This document shows, piece by piece, positions 34,986-44,752 of a DNA stretch of 64,000 nt. The position numbers and the translations under genes are program-made. This DNA comes from an uncultured Collinsella sp. (GTDB taxonomy: Bacteria; Actinomycetota; Coriobacteriia; Coriobacteriales; Coriobacteriaceae), in NCBI GenBank assembly GCA_900758885.1, contig CAAETD010000098.1:24557-88556 (forward strand), in the 5' to 3' direction. Under the pieces are notes generated by a model, which was not told the origin of the DNA, searched no databases, and saw only the letters and a program-made list of their open reading frames with translations. Positions within the stretch are counted from its first letter, which is position 1, and each line of letters opens with the position of its first letter.

Positions 34986-35603
34986 ATGAACCGCTTCATC
35001 GACATCAACCCGGAGAGGTGCATCGGCTGCGGAACATGCCAGTCCGCCTGTGCCGACGCCCACCGGATGCAGGGCCTTCAGGATACGCCGCGCCTGGCGC
35101 TCGTGAAGACCGGCGGTATTTCGGCCGCCCTTGCCTGCCACCATTGCGAGGGTGCCCCCTGCGCCGAGGTCTGCCCGGTGAATGCCATCGAGCACGATGG
35201 CGATCGCATCCACGTCAAGGAGCAGGAGTGCATCGGGTGCAGGCTGTGCGCCATTGCGTGCCCCTTCGGAGCCATCCATCCCGATGGCACGTCTATCGCC
35301 GGTGTCGCAGGCATGTGCGACCCGACGCCTTCGTATCCTAAGTCCCTGAGCAGCCTGCTTACGTGGGCTCCCGGCCAGTACACCTGTGCTGTCAAGTGCG
35401 ACCTGTGCGCCTTCGATCCGGACGGCCCGCATTGTGTGGCGGCGTGCCCCACCAAGGCGCTGACCGTCATGGGCGGCGCGGCCGATCGCGAGCTCGACGA
35501 GGCCAAGCGCCTGCGTTCGATCGAAAACGGTCCGGTCGTCGACGTTACCGCTGTGGCCCAGGGCCTGTCCGAGAAAGCAGAAGGGAGCGTAAACAATGGA
35601 TAG
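34986..35603 (+). CDS. hyfA: Hydrogenase 4-type ferredoxin subunit (HyfA/HycB-like)
   Basis: A 205-residue four-cluster ferredoxin: CIGCGTCQSAC near 13, CHHCEGAPCAEVC near 52, CIGCRLCAIAC near 84 and CDLCAFDPDGPHCVAAC near 138. It should link formate dehydrogenase to the hydrogenase small subunit. ATG 34986 follows GAAAGGAAGTGGGG. Its stop overlaps the start of hyfB by 8 nt, so it belongs to the hydrogenase complex, while the related protein before fdhF may be FdhF's own partner. Confidence 0.88.
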   Translation: MNRFIDINPERCIGCGTCQSACADAHRMQGLQDTPRLALVKTGGISAALACHHCEGAPCAEVCPVNAIEHDGDRIHVKEQECIGCRLCAIACPFGAIHPDGTSIAGVAGMCDPTPSYPKSLSSLLTWAPGQYTCAVKCDLCAFDPDGPHCVAACPTKALTVMGGAADRELDEAKRLRSIENGPVVDVTAVAQGLSEKAEGSVNNG

Positions 35604-37614
35604 CATGACGCTGTTTATCGCATCGCTTGCCGTCTCGTGCATCGGTGCGCTCGCCTCGGTTCTGCTGATCAAGGCCGATAACGCCGCCAAAACCGCCGGC
35701 TGCCTTATCGGCGCCGTCGCCGCGGTGCTTTCGTTTGTGGCCGGTATCCAGGCCGTGCTGGGCGATGTCACGTCGGTCGACACCATCGTGTTCTTCCCGT
35801 TTGCCCATTTCCAGCTGCTGCTCAATCAGCTGTCCGGCCTGTTCGTGGCGCTCATCTCGGTGCTCGCGTTTGCCGGATCGATCTACGGTCTCAACTACTT
35901 TGATGAGTACCCGGGCAAAAAGGGCCGCGCCGGCTTCTTCTTTAACACCTTTGTGGCGTCCATGATGCTCGTCATCACCGCCGACAACGTGTTTTGGTTC
36001 CTGGTCGCCTTTGAGCTCATGTCGCTGACCTCGTACTTCCTGGTCGTGATCGAGGAGAACGAGAACTCCATCCATGGCGGTTGGCTCTACTTTGTGATCG
36101 CGCACGTGGGCTTTGTGCTCATCATGGCGAGCTTCCTCACCATGACCAACTTCGCCGGTGGCTCGTTTGCCTTTGCGGATTTCCGCGCCACGCAGTTTAG
36201 CCCCGCGGTCGCATCCGTGTGCTTCGTGCTCGCCTTCTTTGGCTTTGGCGCCAAGGCCGGTATTATCCCGTTGCACGGCTGGCTGCCCAAGGCGCATCCC
36301 GAGGCGCCGTCCAACGTATCGGCCCTCATGTCCGGCGGCATGATCAAGATCGGTATCTTCGGCATCCTCAAGGTGGGCCTCGACCTGCTCTCTGCCTCCG
36401 GCGTTCAGGTCTGGTGGGGCCTTATGGTCATGGTCTTCGGTGCGATCTCGTCGGTCCTCGGCGTGGCCTTCGCCCTGCAGGAGCATGACATCAAGCGCCT
36501 GCTGGCCTATCACTCCGTCGAGAACATCGGCATCATTCTGCTCGGCGTAGGCGCCTCCATGGCCGCCATGGCGCTCAACTCGGTCGGCATCGCCGTCCTG
36601 GCCCTGATGGCCGCCCTCTACCACACGTTTAACCACGCGATGTTTAAGGGCGAGCTGTTCTTGGGCGCCGGTGCGCTGCTGTACTCCACGGGTACGCGCA
36701 ATATGGAGAAGATGGGCGGCCTGTTCCGTCGTATGCCGGCAACGGCCATCTGCTACCTCGTTGGTGCGCTTGCCATCTCGGCTATCCCGCCCTTCAACGG
36801 CTTTGTGTCCGAGTGGTTTACCTACCAGTCGCTGTTTAACGCCGCCATGCAGGGCGACAAGGCCGTCATGATCGTGGCCGTGTTCGCTGCCGTCGCGCTT
36901 GCCATTACCGGCGCGCTGGCTGTCACGTGCTTCGTCAAGGCCTATGGTGTCTCCTTTGCCTCCGCGCCTCGCTCCGAGGCAGCGGCCAATGCCAAGGAGG
37001 TTCCCGCCCCCATGGTGTTTTCGCAGGGCCTGCTCGCGGCCATCTGCGTCGTGCTGGGTATTGGCGCTCCCGTGATCGCGCCCGTGCTGGTCGATGTCGC
37101 CGCGTCCGTGCTGCATCCGTACGGTGGCGTGTTTGCCGCCGAGGGCATGGAGCTCATGAACCAGTACTCCGGCGCTGCCACCTCCACGCCCGCGATCGCC
37201 ATTGCGCTCGTGGTACTTGTCGGCCTTGCCTGCGGTTATCGCAAGCTCAAGACCGTCGGCAAGGTGCAGAAGTCCCAGCCGTGGGCATGCGGCTATGCTC
37301 CCAACGAGCATATGCCCGTCGTGGCCACGACCTTTGCGTCCGAGGTGTCCTGGTTTATGCAGCCGCTCTACACGCTGCGCGACCGCTGCACGGCCGTCTG
37401 CTGGTCCATCGCGCACTTCTTCCAGAAGCTCACCGGTGTGGCCGAGGCTGTGGAGCCCGTACCCGACAAGGTTCTCGTCGATGCCCCGCATAAGGGTGTC
37501 GAGAAGCTCGCCGACCTCGCGACTAAGCTCGAGGGCGGCAACTACAGCATCTATATCTGCTACATCGTCGCGGCACTCGTGGTGTTCCTCGTGCTCGCCG
37601 TGCAAATGGGTTAA
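35596..37614 (+). CDS. hyfB: Hydrogenase 4 membrane subunit HyfB (NuoL/antiporter-like)
   Basis: A 672-residue polytopic protein of the Mrp-antiporter/NuoL family, the HyfB/HycC subunit. Family signatures: NVFWFLVAFELMSLTSYFLVV near 130 with the conserved glutamate, GFGAKAGIIPLHGWLPKAHPEAPSNVSALMSG near 220-250 with the channel lysine, and EHDIKRLLAYHSVENIGII. About 16 hydrophobic segments. The C-terminal SQPWACGYAPN region is typical of HycC/HyfB. It forms part of the possible proton- or sodium-translocating arm. Confidence 0.93.
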   Translation: MDSMTLFIASLAVSCIGALASVLLIKADNAAKTAGCLIGAVAAVLSFVAGIQAVLGDVTSVDTIVFFPFAHFQLLLNQLSGLFVALISVLAFAGSIYGLNYFDEYPGKKGRAGFFFNTFVASMMLVITADNVFWFLVAFELMSLTSYFLVVIEENENSIHGGWLYFVIAHVGFVLIMASFLTMTNFAGGSFAFADFRATQFSPAVASVCFVLAFFGFGAKAGIIPLHGWLPKAHPEAPSNVSALMSGGMIKIGIFGILKVGLDLLSASGVQVWWGLMVMVFGAISSVLGVAFALQEHDIKRLLAYHSVENIGIILLGVGASMAAMALNSVGIAVLALMAALYHTFNHAMFKGELFLGAGALLYSTGTRNMEKMGGLFRRMPATAICYLVGALAISAIPPFNGFVSEWFTYQSLFNAAMQGDKAVMIVAVFAAVALAITGALAVTCFVKAYGVSFASAPRSEAAANAKEVPAPMVFSQGLLAAICVVLGIGAPVIAPVLVDVAASVLHPYGGVFAAEGMELMNQYSGAATSTPAIAIALVVLVGLACGYRKLKTVGKVQKSQPWACGYAPNEHMPVVATTFASEVSWFMQPLYTLRDRCTAVCWSIAHFFQKLTGVAEAVEPVPDKVLVDAPHKGVEKLADLATKLEGGNYSIYICYIVAALVVFLVLAVQMG

Positions 37615-37626
37615 GGAGGGGAGAGC

Positions 37627-38553
37627 ATGAACAACATCGTACTTGCCGTTCTGCAGGGCGTGGTCGTCATGGCCGTCGCACCGTTCTTCTCCGGTCTCGG
37701 CCGCGTGATTCGCGCCAAGATGCACAACCGTCGCGGCCCCAGCATCATGCAGGACTACCGCGACCTGGCCAAGCTCTTTGCGCGCCCCGAGTCCCAGAGT
37801 GAGGATGCGAGCTTTGCGCTGCGCATCATGCCGCCGCTGTTCTTCGCCGTCGCCTTTATGCTTGCGATGGGCCTGCCGCTCTTTACGGCACAAAGCCCCA
37901 TCCCTGTCTTTGGTGACGCCATCACCATCATGTACAGCCTGGCGCTCGCCCGTTTCTTCTTCGCCCTCTGCGGTGTGGATTCGTCCAACGCCTACGCCGG
38001 TATCGGCGGCGTCCGCGAGCTGCTCATGAGCGTGCTCATCGAGCCGTCCATGCTGCTGGCGCTGTTTGCCGCCGCCCTGGTGTGCGGCTCCACCGACATC
38101 TCCTCCATGGGCCAGCACATCATGACGGGCGCCATCGACGCGCCGGTCGCCGTGATCCTTGCCGGCATCGCCTTTGCGATTGCCTGCTACATGGAACTCG
38201 GCAAACTGCCGTTTGATCAGGCCGAGGCCGAGCAGGAGCTTCAGGAAGGCCCGCTCGCCGAGCTTTCCGGCCCGTCGCTCGCCATGGCAAAGCTTGCCAT
38301 GTCCATGAAACAGGTCCTGGTCGTCGCCTGGTTCTGCGCGATCTTCGTCCCCTGGGGCGAGCCCGCGACCGTGGGCGCCGCAGCCGTTCTGGGCGCGGTC
38401 ATCTTCCTGGTGAAGTGCCTTATCGACTTTGTCGTATGCGGCGTGATCGAGAACTCCTGCTCGCGCTCGCGTTTTAAGGTACTCGGTAATCAGACCTGGG
38501 CCGTCGTTGGCATCGCCGTGCTTGCGTTTGTCTTCGTGGTCGTCGGCGTGTAG
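37627..38553 (+). CDS. hyfC: Hydrogenase 4 membrane subunit HyfC (NuoH-like)
   Basis: A 308-residue NuoH/HycD homologue with about eight helices, the anchor linking the hydrophilic hydrogenase to the membrane arm. MHNRRGPSIMQDYRDLAKLF near residue 37 and the conserved acidic loop KLPFDQAEAEQELQEGPLAELSG near 195 are both present. Start ATG 37627 has AAGGAGGGGAGAGC. Encoded 12 nt after hyfB. Confidence 0.93.
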   Translation: MNNIVLAVLQGVVVMAVAPFFSGLGRVIRAKMHNRRGPSIMQDYRDLAKLFARPESQSEDASFALRIMPPLFFAVAFMLAMGLPLFTAQSPIPVFGDAITIMYSLALARFFFALCGVDSSNAYAGIGGVRELLMSVLIEPSMLLALFAAALVCGSTDISSMGQHIMTGAIDAPVAVILAGIAFAIACYMELGKLPFDQAEAEQELQEGPLAELSGPSLAMAKLAMSMKQVLVVAWFCAIFVPWGEPATVGAAAVLGAVIFLVKCLIDFVVCGVIENSCSRSRFKVLGNQTWAVVGIAVLAFVFVVVGV

Positions 38554-38568
38554 GAGAAGGGAGAAACA

Positions 38569-40026
38569 ATGTCATTTGCAGTCAGTCTGTCCCTTCTCGG
38601 CTTGGTCGCTATCGCGGCCCCGATGGTGGCCTCGGTGCTCGTCGCCCTGTTCCCCCGTCCGTACGCCAAGTGGTTCAGCGTTTTGGGTGCCGCCGTCTCG
38701 ACGGTCTGCACCATCGCCCTCGCCGCGAATTTCGCTGGCGCCGGCATGCCCGACACGCAGGTCCCCCTGATCTCGTTTGGGCAGACCCTCGTCATGGGAT
38801 TCACCTTCGATCGCATGAGCACGCTGCTCGCGCCCGCCTTTGTGGGTATCGGCCTACTTGTCGTGATCTATTCGATCCCCTATATGAGCGAGAATAACCG
38901 TGAGCATCCCGACGCGCCGCGTCGTCGCTTCTACGCGTACCTCGCGACCTTCATCGGCGCCATGGCCGGCCTCGTGTACAGCTCGACCCTTTTGGGCCAG
39001 CTCGTGTTCTTTGAGATCACGGGTGCGTGCTCTTGGGGCCTCATTAGCTACTACATGACGCCTACGGCCAAGAAGGCCGGCATGAAGGCCCTGATCATTA
39101 CGCATATCGGTGCGCTCGGCCTGTATCTGGGCGCTGCCATCGTGTTTGCCCACACCGGCACCTTCGCCATCACCGCGATTGCCGGCCTCGACGCCAAGCT
39201 CAAGGCTATCGTCCTTTTGCTCGTGCTGTTTGCGGCCTGGGCCAAGTCCGCACAGGTTCCCATGTACATGTGGCTGCCTTCGGCCATGGAGGCGCCGACG
39301 CCTGTTTCGGCCTACCTGCATGGTGCCTCGATGGTCAAGGTCGGCGTGTGCGTGTTCGCGCGTGCACTCGTCTCTGCCGGTGAGATTCCCGAGATCGTGG
39401 GTTGGGTCGCCATTATCGACGCCATGGTCACCATGCTCTTTGGTTTCCTTATGTACCTGCCGCAAAAGGACATGAAGCGCCTGCTGGCCTTCTCCACGAT
39501 CGCCCAGCTCTCCTATGTGTTCTTTGGTCTGGGCCTTTCGGTCTTTGGCAGCCAGCTGGCCTTTGACGGTGCCGTGTGCCACATCTTTAACCACGCCTTC
39601 GCCAAGACCCTGTTCTTCCTGATTGCCGGCTCGTTCTCCTTTACGCTCGGCACGCGTATGCTGCCCAAGCTTCGCGGCATCGTAAAGAAGTACCCGATCT
39701 CGGGCGTGGGCTTTGGTGTCGCGGCGCTCGCCATTGCCGGCGTGCCGCCCATGAACACGTTCTTCTCGAAGTTCCAGATCATTGCCGGCGGTTTTTCCGT
39801 GGGTGCCGGCAACGTCGCGATCCTGGTGCTCGTGTGCATCATGGTCGCCGAGACCGTCGCCACCTTCGCCTGGTTCCTCAAGTGGATGGGCTATTGCCTG
39901 CCCGGCGAGCCGAGCGACGAGGTCGCTGCGGGAGCCCCGCTTCCCCGCGCGATGGCGTTCGTGTTCATCGTGCTCATCATCATGGTTATCGTCAGCGGCC
40001 CGCTTTCGGCCAGCTGGATCGGTTAG
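38569..40026 (+). CDS. hyfD: Hydrogenase 4 membrane subunit HyfD (NuoN/M-like)
   Basis: A 485-residue antiporter-like subunit. The QLVFFEITGACSWGLISYY segment near 143 holds the conserved glutamate, and AKSAQVPMYMWLPSAMEAPTPVSAYLHGASMVK near 225-255 holds the conserved lysines and proline-rich helix. KDMKRLLAFSTIAQLSYVFFGLG follows. Presence of this subunit, with HyfE and HyfF, marks a Hyf-type (hydrogenase 4) rather than Hyc-type (hydrogenase 3) complex. Confidence 0.92.
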   Translation: MSFAVSLSLLGLVAIAAPMVASVLVALFPRPYAKWFSVLGAAVSTVCTIALAANFAGAGMPDTQVPLISFGQTLVMGFTFDRMSTLLAPAFVGIGLLVVIYSIPYMSENNREHPDAPRRRFYAYLATFIGAMAGLVYSSTLLGQLVFFEITGACSWGLISYYMTPTAKKAGMKALIITHIGALGLYLGAAIVFAHTGTFAITAIAGLDAKLKAIVLLLVLFAAWAKSAQVPMYMWLPSAMEAPTPVSAYLHGASMVKVGVCVFARALVSAGEIPEIVGWVAIIDAMVTMLFGFLMYLPQKDMKRLLAFSTIAQLSYVFFGLGLSVFGSQLAFDGAVCHIFNHAFAKTLFFLIAGSFSFTLGTRMLPKLRGIVKKYPISGVGFGVAALAIAGVPPMNTFFSKFQIIAGGFSVGAGNVAILVLVCIMVAETVATFAWFLKWMGYCLPGEPSDEVAAGAPLPRAMAFVFIVLIIMVIVSGPLSASWIG

Positions 40027-40039
40027 GAGGTAGAACGAC

Positions 40040-40693
40040 ATGGGTTATTCGATCGTCAACATCCTTGGCGGCCTTCTGATCGTCACGTCCACCATGGTGG
40101 TCGTCTCAAAGAACATCAAGCACGCCATCAGCTGGTATGTGGTGCAGTCGCTGGTGCTCGTGGGTCTGCTCGCCACGCTCGGTGTCACCACTGGTGCGCA
40201 GGAGCTGCTCATGTGGGCTGGATCTGCCTTTATCACCAAGGTCGTCCTGGTCCCTTATATCCTCAACCGCGCATACAAGAAGATGGGCGAGCCGAGCGAC
40301 GCATCGCTCAAGGCCGGCCTTAAGCCCGCGTGGGCCATCTGCATCATCGCCGTGGAGGTCGCGATCTGCTTTGCCGTCGTGACGCAGATCAGCCTGCCCA
40401 CGGCCGAGGTCGCAACGCCTGCGCTCGCCATTAGCTTCGCTCACTTCTTTGTGGGCCTCACCTGCATCATCTCGCAGCGCAACATCATGAAGCAGATCTT
40501 CGGATACTGCCTTATGGAAAACGGCAGCCACGTGACGCTCGCGCTTTTGGCCCCCACCGCTCCCGAGATCATCGAGATCGGTATCGCCACCGACGCCATC
40601 TTTGCCGTCATCATCATGTCCATCGTCGTGCGTCGCATTTGGGACGACTCCCACTCGCTCGATGCGCGCGACCTGTCCGAGCTGAGGGGGTAG
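40040..40693 (+). CDS. hyfE: Hydrogenase 4 membrane subunit HyfE (NuoK-like)
   Basis: A 217-residue membrane protein with about six helices, matching HyfE in length and order. It starts GYSIVNILGGLLIVTSTMVVVSKN; a second half has FVGLTCIISQRNIMKQIFGYCLMENG, the NuoK-like region. It begins 13 nt after hyfD with AGGAGGTAGAACGAC. Only Hyf-type complexes have this subunit. Confidence 0.9.
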   Translation: MGYSIVNILGGLLIVTSTMVVVSKNIKHAISWYVVQSLVLVGLLATLGVTTGAQELLMWAGSAFITKVVLVPYILNRAYKKMGEPSDASLKAGLKPAWAICIIAVEVAICFAVVTQISLPTAEVATPALAISFAHFFVGLTCIISQRNIMKQIFGYCLMENGSHVTLALLAPTAPEIIEIGIATDAIFAVIIMSIVVRRIWDDSHSLDARDLSELRG

Positions 40694-40696
40694 TCC

Positions 40697-42256
40697 ATGG
40701 AAACGTTGATTCTCGCCCTGCTCGCGACTCCTTTGGTGTTCTCGCTGGTCATGGCGTTTTTGCCCAAGAACACGTCCTATAACGTGTTTGCCGGTCTCAA
40801 CCTGGTCTCCGTCGCAGCCGTCCTGGTGCTGTCGATTGTGACGGCCGGTGACGTCCTTATGAGCGGCGACACCGCGAGCGCTCTTGGCCTGTGGTTCCAC
40901 CTCGATTCGCTGGGCGCCATCTTTGTGCTGCTCATCGGCTTTATCGGTTTTCTTACGGGGCTGTTCTCGCTGCCCTATGTAAAGGCCGATATCGAGGAGG
41001 GCTCCATGCCCGCCGAGCGCGCCAAGCAGTATTTTGCGCTGTTTAGCCTGTTTGTGTTCACCATGCTGCTCGCGTGCCTGTCCAACAACATGATCCTCAC
41101 GTGGGCCGCCGTTGAGGCAACCACGCTTTCCACCGTGTTCCTCGTGGGTATCTACAAGAACAAGACGGCCCTCGAGGCTTCTTGGAAGTATGCGATGGTC
41201 TGCACCGCCGGCGTGGCCTTTGGTCTGTTCGGTACGCTGCTGATCTACGCCAACGCCGCCGACGTGATTCCCAACGCCCACGAGGCAGCATTCCTGTCGT
41301 GCGTGCTGCCGTATGCCGACCAGTTCGACCCGACGCTCATGCGCCTCGCGTTTGCGTTTATCGTGATCGGCTTTGGCACCAAGGCCGGCCTGTTCCCCAT
41401 GCACACTTGGCTGCCCGATGCCCACTCCCAGGCCCCGAGCCCTGTCTCGGCCCTGCTCTCGGGCGTGCTGCTTAAGTGCGCCATGCTTGTGATCATGCGC
41501 TTCTACGGCTTTACCATCCAGGCCGTGGGCGCCGAGTATCCGCAACTTTTGCTGCTGATCGTCGGCACGCTGTCCATTTTGGTGGCGGCGCTCTCGATGT
41601 TTCGCCAGGACGACCTCAAGCGCCGCTTTGCGTACTCGTCTGTGGAGAACGTGGGCGTTATCGCCCTGTGCCTGGGTATCGGTGGCCCGCTGGGTATCGC
41701 CGCGGCCCTGCTGCACTGCGTGTTCCACGGCTTTACCAAGACGCTTGCCTTCTGCGTGTCCGGCAACATCCAGCACGCTTTTGGCACGCGTAGCCTGGCC
41801 AAGATCCAGGGCGTCGTCGAGGTTGCCCCCGCAACCGCCGCGCTCGCCGTCCTGGCGCTGCTCGGTCTTGGTGCCTTCCCGCCCTTTGGCATGTTCATCT
41901 CCGAGTTCCTGACTTTTGTCGCCGGTGTTACCGCCGGTCCCATGTGGCTGGTCGTCGTGGTCGCCCTCGGTCTTACCGTGGCCATCTCCGCGCTCACCCG
42001 CATCGCACTCAAGTCGGTATTCGGCCATGCACCCCAGGGCATGGGCAAGCATGAGGCCCCGGCACTCATGCTTATCCCCGAAGTCATCCTGGCTGTCATG
42101 ATCTTGTGGTTTGGCATCGCCACCCCGCTGCCTCTCGTGCACGGTGTGGAGACCGCGACCGGCATCGTGCTCGAGCAGAGCACCGAGGAACTTCACGCGA
42201 CGCCGATGTACCGCGCTGTGTTCGGTACCGAGACCGCTCAGAGCGAGGTGGAGTAA
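40697..42256 (+). CDS. hyfF: Hydrogenase 4 membrane subunit HyfF (NuoM/N-like)
   Basis: A 519-residue third antiporter-like subunit. Conserved segments: NNMILTWAAVEATTLSTVFLV near 132 with the key glutamate, GFGTKAGLFPMHTWLPDAHSQAPSPVSALLSG near 225, and QDDLKRRFAYSSVENVGVIAL near 302. HyfB, HyfD and HyfF together predict three potential ion channels, one more than Hyc complexes, which raises the case for energy conservation. GGGGGT precedes the ATG at close spacing. Confidence 0.92.
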   Translation: METLILALLATPLVFSLVMAFLPKNTSYNVFAGLNLVSVAAVLVLSIVTAGDVLMSGDTASALGLWFHLDSLGAIFVLLIGFIGFLTGLFSLPYVKADIEEGSMPAERAKQYFALFSLFVFTMLLACLSNNMILTWAAVEATTLSTVFLVGIYKNKTALEASWKYAMVCTAGVAFGLFGTLLIYANAADVIPNAHEAAFLSCVLPYADQFDPTLMRLAFAFIVIGFGTKAGLFPMHTWLPDAHSQAPSPVSALLSGVLLKCAMLVIMRFYGFTIQAVGAEYPQLLLLIVGTLSILVAALSMFRQDDLKRRFAYSSVENVGVIALCLGIGGPLGIAAALLHCVFHGFTKTLAFCVSGNIQHAFGTRSLAKIQGVVEVAPATAALAVLALLGLGAFPPFGMFISEFLTFVAGVTAGPMWLVVVVALGLTVAISALTRIALKSVFGHAPQGMGKHEAPALMLIPEVILAVMILWFGIATPLPLVHGVETATGIVLEQSTEELHATPMYRAVFGTETAQSEVE

Positions 42257-42259
42257 CGA

Positions 42260-44032
42260 ATGATTGAAACTGAGAACAAGGTGTATGCCCGTCGCTGCGA
42301 GAGCCATGTCGAGGCCCTGCGCCGCGCCGTTCCGGGCTGCATCGAGAAGGTCGAGTGGCAGTGCGAGGACCAGCTGACGATTACCGTCAAGCAGGACAAG
42401 CTGCCCGAGGCTGTCCACTACCTGTACTACGAGCGCTACGGCTGGATTCCCGTGATCATCGGCAACGATGAGCGCAGCCTGTGCGGCCGTTACGCCGTGT
42501 ACTACGTCATCTCCATGGAGGGGGAGGATCCCGGCTGGGTGACCGTCCGCACCGAGGTCGATCCCGCCAAGATGACGTTCCCGTCCGTGACGCCGTTCGT
42601 CCCCGCCTGCGTGTGGGGCGAGCGCGAGCTGCGCGATATGTTCGGCCTGATCCCCGAGGGTCTGCCCGATCGTCGCCGCCTGGTGCTGCCCGATGACTGG
42701 CCCAGCGGCCTGTACCCGCTGCGCAAGGACTCCATGGACTACCGCTTCCGTCCCGCTCCCGCGAGCGACATGGAAAACTACGAGTTCTTGGCCGACACCA
42801 AGGGCAAGGAGACCACGCTCGTCCCCATGGGCCCGCTGCACATTACCTCCGACGAGCCCGGCCACTTCCGCCTGTTCGTCGAGGGCGAGACGATCGTCGA
42901 CGCCGACTACCGTCTGTTCTATGTGCACCGCGGCATGGAGAAGGTCGCCGAGACGCGCCTGAACTATGACGCTGTGACGTTCCTCGCCGACCGCATCTGC
43001 GGCATCTGCGGCTGCGCCCACTCGGTGGCCTATGCCGAGGCCGTCGAGCGCGCCCAGGGCATTCATGTCCCGCCGCGCGCCCAGTACATCCGTGCCATCA
43101 TGCTCGAGGTCGAGCGTCTGCACTCGCATCTGCTCAACATTGGCCTGGCGTCGCACTACACGGGCTTCGACTCCGGCTTCCAGCAGTTCTTCCGCGTCCG
43201 CGAGAAGTCCATGGACCTGGCCGAGAAGCTCTCCGGTCACCGCAAGACCTACGGTCTCAACGTGATCGGCGGCGTGCGTCGCGACATTTTGGCCGAGCAG
43301 AAGCTCTCCACGCTCACGACCATCCACCAGCTGCGCTCCGAGGTTCAGGAGCTCGTCGACGTCTTGCTCTCCACGCCCAACTTTATTGAGCGCACGAGTG
43401 GCATCGGCATTCTGGACCGCAAGATCGCACGCGACTTCTCGCCGGTCGGCCCGCTCATGCGCGGCTCGGGCTATGCCCGCGACGTGCGCTTTGACCATCC
43501 CTTCGACGGCTACGCCGATCCGGATGTTCAGAAGATGTATGCTGCCACGGCCGACACCTGCGATGCTTTCGGCCGCACCGCCGTTCGCATCCAGGAGGTC
43601 TACGATTCGATCGACATGATCGAGACCATGCTCGAGAACTGCCCGTCGGGCCCCATCCTTACCACGGATTGGGAGTACACCCCGCACAAGTACGCCATCG
43701 GCGCTACCGAGGCGCCGCGCGGCGAGGACGTGCACTGGGCCATGCTCGGCAATAACCAGAAGTGCTACCGCTGGCGCGCCAAGGCCGCCACGTACAGCAA
43801 CTGGCCGGTCCTGCGCTACATGTTCCGCGGCAACACCGTGGGCGATGCGGCGCTGATCGTCGGCTCGCTTGACCCGTGCTACTCCTGCACCGACCGCGTG
43901 ACGGTGACCGATGTCGCCGCCAAGCGCGACCACGTGCTCGACAAGGAGCAGTTCGAGAACGTCTGGCGCGACAAGTCGCCGCTTGCGGGCGAGGGCACCA
44001 TGGCCGCTCCGCTCGATGAGGAGGCGCTCTAA
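42260..44032 (+). CDS. hyfG: [NiFe]-hydrogenase group 4 large subunit HyfG (NuoC-NuoD-like fusion)
   Basis: A 590-residue catalytic subunit. The first about 170 residues are NuoC-like (VTPFVPACVWGERELRDMFGL, DDWPSGLYPLRKD); the rest is the NuoD/large-subunit fold. Nickel ligands: RICGICGCAH with Cys247 and Cys250, and DPCYSCTDR with Cys540 and Cys543. A 44-residue tail follows Arg546, matching the peptide that HycI removes after nickel insertion. It reduces protons to H2 using formate-derived electrons. Confidence 0.95.
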   Translation: MIETENKVYARRCESHVEALRRAVPGCIEKVEWQCEDQLTITVKQDKLPEAVHYLYYERYGWIPVIIGNDERSLCGRYAVYYVISMEGEDPGWVTVRTEVDPAKMTFPSVTPFVPACVWGERELRDMFGLIPEGLPDRRRLVLPDDWPSGLYPLRKDSMDYRFRPAPASDMENYEFLADTKGKETTLVPMGPLHITSDEPGHFRLFVEGETIVDADYRLFYVHRGMEKVAETRLNYDAVTFLADRICGICGCAHSVAYAEAVERAQGIHVPPRAQYIRAIMLEVERLHSHLLNIGLASHYTGFDSGFQQFFRVREKSMDLAEKLSGHRKTYGLNVIGGVRRDILAEQKLSTLTTIHQLRSEVQELVDVLLSTPNFIERTSGIGILDRKIARDFSPVGPLMRGSGYARDVRFDHPFDGYADPDVQKMYAATADTCDAFGRTAVRIQEVYDSIDMIETMLENCPSGPILTTDWEYTPHKYAIGATEAPRGEDVHWAMLGNNQKCYRWRAKAATYSNWPVLRYMFRGNTVGDAALIVGSLDPCYSCTDRVTVTDVAAKRDHVLDKEQFENVWRDKSPLAGEGTMAAPLDEEAL

Positions 44033-44033
44033 T

Positions 44034-44750
44034 ATGCTGAAGCTTTGGAAGGTTAACGCCAAGGCCGGCGACGCGACGGTCAAGTACCCGTTTGCGCCGT
44101 TCCCCACCAACAAGGACATGCGTGGCAAGCCCGAGCACAACGCGGAGCTCTGCATCGCCTGCGGTGCCTGCGGCGTGGCGTGCCCGGCCGATGCCATTCG
44201 CATGGACACCGACCTTGCGGCCGATACCATCACCTGGTCGATCGACTACGGCCGCTGCATCTTTTGCGGCCGCTGCGAGGAAGCCTGCCCCATGGAGGCC
44301 ATCAAGCTAACCGAGGAGTTTGAGCTGGCCGTCATGAGCAAGGACGACCTCACCAGCAAGAGCGTCTATACGCTCGAGCACTGCTCGCGTTGCGGCAAGC
44401 CGTTTGCCCCGCACAAGGAGATTGACTACGCCAAGCGCCTGCTGCAAAAGGCCGGCGGCATGGAGGCCGAGCAGGCTGCCCGTACCGTCGGTATGTGCCA
44501 GGAGTGCAAGCGCGAGCTCGACGCCCTGCGCGCCGCCTCGGCCGTAAAGACCGGCAACGCACACGGCATGGCTGCCAACGAGACGCTTGCGTCCGGTGAG
44601 CCCCAGGGCCCCGGCATGGAGTATCTGGGCGGCCACGGCGTGAACCCGGAGTATATCGACCGCGAGCTTAACCCCGATGCGCCCGAGATTCCCGCCGGTC
44701 CGGCGCCGGTCGAGGGCATCATCATGGATTTTGATACGAAGGAGGAGTAA
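44034..44750 (+). CDS. hyfH: Hydrogenase 4 Fe-S subunit HyfH (NuoI-like)
   Basis: A 238-residue NuoI/HycF homologue. Two [4Fe-4S] motifs, CIACGACGVACP near 40 and CIFCGRCEEACP near 75, carry electrons to the small subunit. A second pair of CxxC motifs, HCSRCGKPFAP near 117 and GMCQECKRE near 155, looks like a zinc or rubredoxin-like site as in HycF. The roughly 65-residue acidic, proline-rich tail is disordered-looking. Start ATG 44034 is 1 nt after the hyfG stop. Confidence 0.92.
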   Translation: MLKLWKVNAKAGDATVKYPFAPFPTNKDMRGKPEHNAELCIACGACGVACPADAIRMDTDLAADTITWSIDYGRCIFCGRCEEACPMEAIKLTEEFELAVMSKDDLTSKSVYTLEHCSRCGKPFAPHKEIDYAKRLLQKAGGMEAEQAARTVGMCQECKRELDALRAASAVKTGNAHGMAANETLASGEPQGPGMEYLGGHGVNPEYIDRELNPDAPEIPAGPAPVEGIIMDFDTKEE

Positions 44751-44752
44751 CC

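Noticed and set aside
40106..44233. Very long antisense open frame (about 1,375 codons) opposite hyfE-hyfH
   Set aside because: It arises from codon bias of the GC-rich + strand genes, has no recognisable domain or ribosome site, and crosses five well-supported genes. The same applies to the long antisense frames at 35545-38118 and 24654-26846.
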